The notes under the pieces are model-generated. The model was not told where the DNA came from. It was given only the letters and a program-made list of their open reading frames with translations, and did not search any database. This document shows positions 62,271 to 64,000 of a DNA stretch of 64,000 bases, one piece after another. Both the position numbers and the translations under genes were made by a program. Origin of the DNA: Chryseobacterium sp. 18061 (GTDB taxonomy: Bacteria; Pseudomonadota; Gammaproteobacteria; Enterobacterales; Enterobacteriaceae); NCBI GenBank assembly GCA_902706205.1, contig CACSKA010000001.1:372001-436000 (forward strand), in the 5' to 3' direction. How positions within the stretch are numbered: position 1 is the stretch's first letter; each line of letters opens with the position of its first letter.

Positions 62271-63326
62271 ATGGATTTCACTTATTTCCGCGCGGCACTG
62301 ATGGCCGTCGCTCTCGTTATTTCTGGCTGCGATAACAGCCCACCGACACCTACCGCGCAAAAAGCGCCAGCCACCGTCCTTGAAGGCAAGACGATGGGGA
62401 CATTCTGGCGGGTCAGCGTCATCAATCTCGACAGTAGCAAAGCAGAAGCCCTACGCCAGAAGGTGCAAAGCCAGCTGGACGCCGACGATCAGTTGCTCTC
62501 CACGTGGAAAAATGACTCCGCGCTGATGCGATTCAACCATTCCACCAGTACCGCACCGTGGCCGGTCAACGAAGCGATGGCAGATATCGTCACCGAATCA
62601 CTGCGTATAGGCGCGAATACCCAGGGCGCCATGGACATTACTGTCGGGCCGCTGGTGAATCTGTGGGGCTTTGGCCCTGATAAACAGCCGGTGAAAACGC
62701 CGGATCCGGCGCAAATTGACGCCGCAAAAGTGCGTACCGGTCTGAAACATCTAACGGTCATTAACCACTCCGGCAGCCAGTATTTACAAAAAGATATTCC
62801 CGACTTGTATGTTGATCTCTCGACCGTAGGCGAAGGCTACGCCGCCGATCATTTGGCGCGCTTAATGGAACAAGAAGGCATTGCTCGCTACCTGGTATCC
62901 GTGGGCGGCGCGCTGTCGAGCCGTGGTATGAATACCGAAGGGCTGCCGTGGCGCGTGGCGATTCAGAAACCGACGGATAAAGAAAATGCGGTGCAGGCAA
63001 TTGTTGATATCAACGGTCACGGCATCAGCACCTCGGGCAGCTATCGCAACTACTACGAGCTCGACGGCAAACGCATTTCCCATGTAATCGATCCGCAAAC
63101 GGGTGCACCTATACAGCATAAGCTGGTGTCGGTCACGGTGATTTCACCAACTGCGCTGGAAGCCGACGGCTGGGATACTGGGCTGATGGTGCTCGGTCCG
63201 GATAAAGCTAAAGAAGTGGTGCGCGAGCAAGGGCTGGCGGTTTACATGATCATCAAAGACGGCGACGGCTTCAAAACCTGGATGTCTCCTCAGTTCGAAA
63301 CCTTCCTGGTCAGCGGTAAAAATTAA
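62271..63326 (+). CDS. apbE: ApbE, FAD:protein FMN transferase lipoprotein
   Basis: The product has 351 residues. The signal peptide ends in lipobox ISGC near residue 20. Catalytic-domain blocks are GKTMGTFWRVSV, MDITVGPLVNLWGFGP, YLVSVGGALSSRG and HVIDPQTGAP. It attaches FMN to Thr residues of target proteins such as NqrB/RnfG subunits, using FAD. It stands between ompC and ada, as in E. coli. Confidence 0.95.
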   Translation: MDFTYFRAALMAVALVISGCDNSPPTPTAQKAPATVLEGKTMGTFWRVSVINLDSSKAEALRQKVQSQLDADDQLLSTWKNDSALMRFNHSTSTAPWPVNEAMADIVTESLRIGANTQGAMDITVGPLVNLWGFGPDKQPVKTPDPAQIDAAKVRTGLKHLTVINHSGSQYLQKDIPDLYVDLSTVGEGYAADHLARLMEQEGIARYLVSVGGALSSRGMNTEGLPWRVAIQKPTDKENAVQAIVDINGHGISTSGSYRNYYELDGKRISHVIDPQTGAPIQHKLVSVTVISPTALEADGWDTGLMVLGPDKAKEVVREQGLAVYMIIKDGDGFKTWMSPQFETFLVSGKN

Positions 63327-63402
63327 AAAGCAAGAATGGCGGTTTTTTTAGCTGCCTTCTGCGCCAGACTCAGGCTACCCTGAATAGAGAGCCGGAGACT
63401 GT

Positions 63403-64000
63403 ATGAAACGTAATGCTGCTATTAATGATGAGGCCCGCTGGCAGGCGGTCCTCGACAGAGATTTGGCCGCCGATGGTCAGTTTGTTTTTGCGGTACTGAC
63501 CACTGGGATCTACTGCCGCCCGTCTTGCCGCGCGCGCCACGCCCTACGCCAAAACGTCCATTTCTACCCGAATGTCAGCGCCGCCGAGGCCGCTGGTTTT
63601 CGGGCCTGCAAACGCTGCCAGCCTGATAAAGCTGACCCTCAACAACAGCGAATAGATAAAGTCGCCCAGGCGTGTCGATTGCTGGAGCAAGAGCGCACTC
63701 TGACGCTCGACGAACTGGCGCGGGAAGTCGCCGTCAGTCCGTATCATTTCCATCGGCTGTTCAAATCCGTGACTGGTATGACGCCCCGCGCCTGGCAGCA
63801 GGCCTGGCGGGCGAAGATGTTGCGTGATGCGCTGAAAGAAAGCCCAACCGTCACCGAGGCGGTACTGGCCGCCGGTTTTCCTGGCAGCAGCAGTTTCTAT
63901 CGTCATGCCGATAACACGCTCGGCATGACGGCGCGCCAGTTTCGTCGCGGTGGCGATGACCTGCGAGTGCGTTACACGCTGCAGCCGTGCCTGCTCGGGC
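63403..64000 (+). CDS. ada: Ada, adaptive response regulator and methyltransferase, 3' end outside the window
   Basis: ATG 63403 has CCGGAG upstream. About 199 residues are visible. The N-terminal zinc domain has the four cysteines of Ada (YCRPSCRARH and CKRCQPDK), one of which takes the methyl group from phosphotriesters. The AraC-type helix-turn-helix (SPYHFHRLFKSVTGMTPRAW) follows. The C-terminal O6-methylguanine transferase domain lies beyond the edge. It both repairs alkylated DNA and activates the Ada regulon. Confidence 0.95.
   Translation, partial: MKRNAAINDEARWQAVLDRDLAADGQFVFAVLTTGIYCRPSCRARHALRQNVHFYPNVSAAEAAGFRACKRCQPDKADPQQQRIDKVAQACRLLEQERTLTLDELAREVAVSPYHFHRLFKSVTGMTPRAWQQAWRAKMLRDALKESPTVTEAVLAAGFPGSSSFYRHADNTLGMTARQFRRGGDDLRVRYTLQPCLLG

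Overview
The window is a piece of an enterobacterial chromosome (Enterobacteriaceae; gene content fits Enterobacter, Leclercia, Lelliottia or Citrobacter, but the genus cannot be settled by reading alone). Its left 35.2 kb is most of a lambdoid, siphovirus-type prophage. The rest is a conserved core block in the Escherichia coli order: yfaZ, yfaY, glpCBA, glpT, glpQ, yfaE, nrdB, nrdA, ubiG, gyrA, rcsC, rcsB, rcsD, micF, ompC, apbE, ada. A tctDE two-component pair lies between prophage and core. The E. coli autotransporter gene yfaL, which sits between ubiG and nrdA there, is absent here.

Prophage early and middle region (1-6054, all +): a tightly packed, translationally coupled operon. It holds small hypotheticals, a PP-loop/PAPS-reductase-like protein, a DUF4406 protein, a Lar-type zinc-ribbon protein, a DUF1367 protein, a DNA adenine methylase, a NinX-like protein, NinF (58 residues, easily missed), a DUF1364 nuclease-like protein, RusA, NinH and a Q-position antiterminator candidate. 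Integrase, immunity and replication genes must lie to the left of the window.

Late region (6055-35138): a likely pR' promoter and 6S-like leader with terminators; a lysis cassette (holin, SAR endolysin, Rz with Rz1 nested inside it); a Rha regulator behind a structured leader; a reverse-strand two-helix membrane ORF; then terminase, portal, MuF, protease/scaffold, capsid, connectors, tail tube with an Ig-like domain, tail chaperone, tape measure, M, L, K, I, J and fibre genes. Between tape measure and M sits an inserted accessory island of about 3 kb resembling P22 immI: divergent Arc-like and Mnt-like repressors with operator-like repeats, an Ant/BRO-type antirepressor, a second ORF6N antirepressor broken by an in-frame TGA, and an AT-rich membrane protein. 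A small gene after M is broken by an in-frame TAG. A reverse-strand lipoprotein gene lies between the J-proximal tail genes and the fibre gene. Many gene junctions carry intrinsic-terminator-like hairpins, so late expression should need processive antitermination. The right attachment site must lie in 35140-35380 but cannot be defined without attL.

Core region: tctDE (tricarboxylate sensing), glycerol-3-phosphate uptake and anaerobic oxidation (glpT, glpQ, glpABC) around a divergent CRP-regulated promoter, class Ia ribonucleotide reductase (nrdAB with the ferredoxin yfaE) under DnaA and NrdR boxes, gyrA with Thr83, the Rcs phosphorelay, the OmpC porin with its divergent sRNA micF and OmpR sites, the flavinyltransferase ApbE, and a 3'-truncated ada at the window edge.
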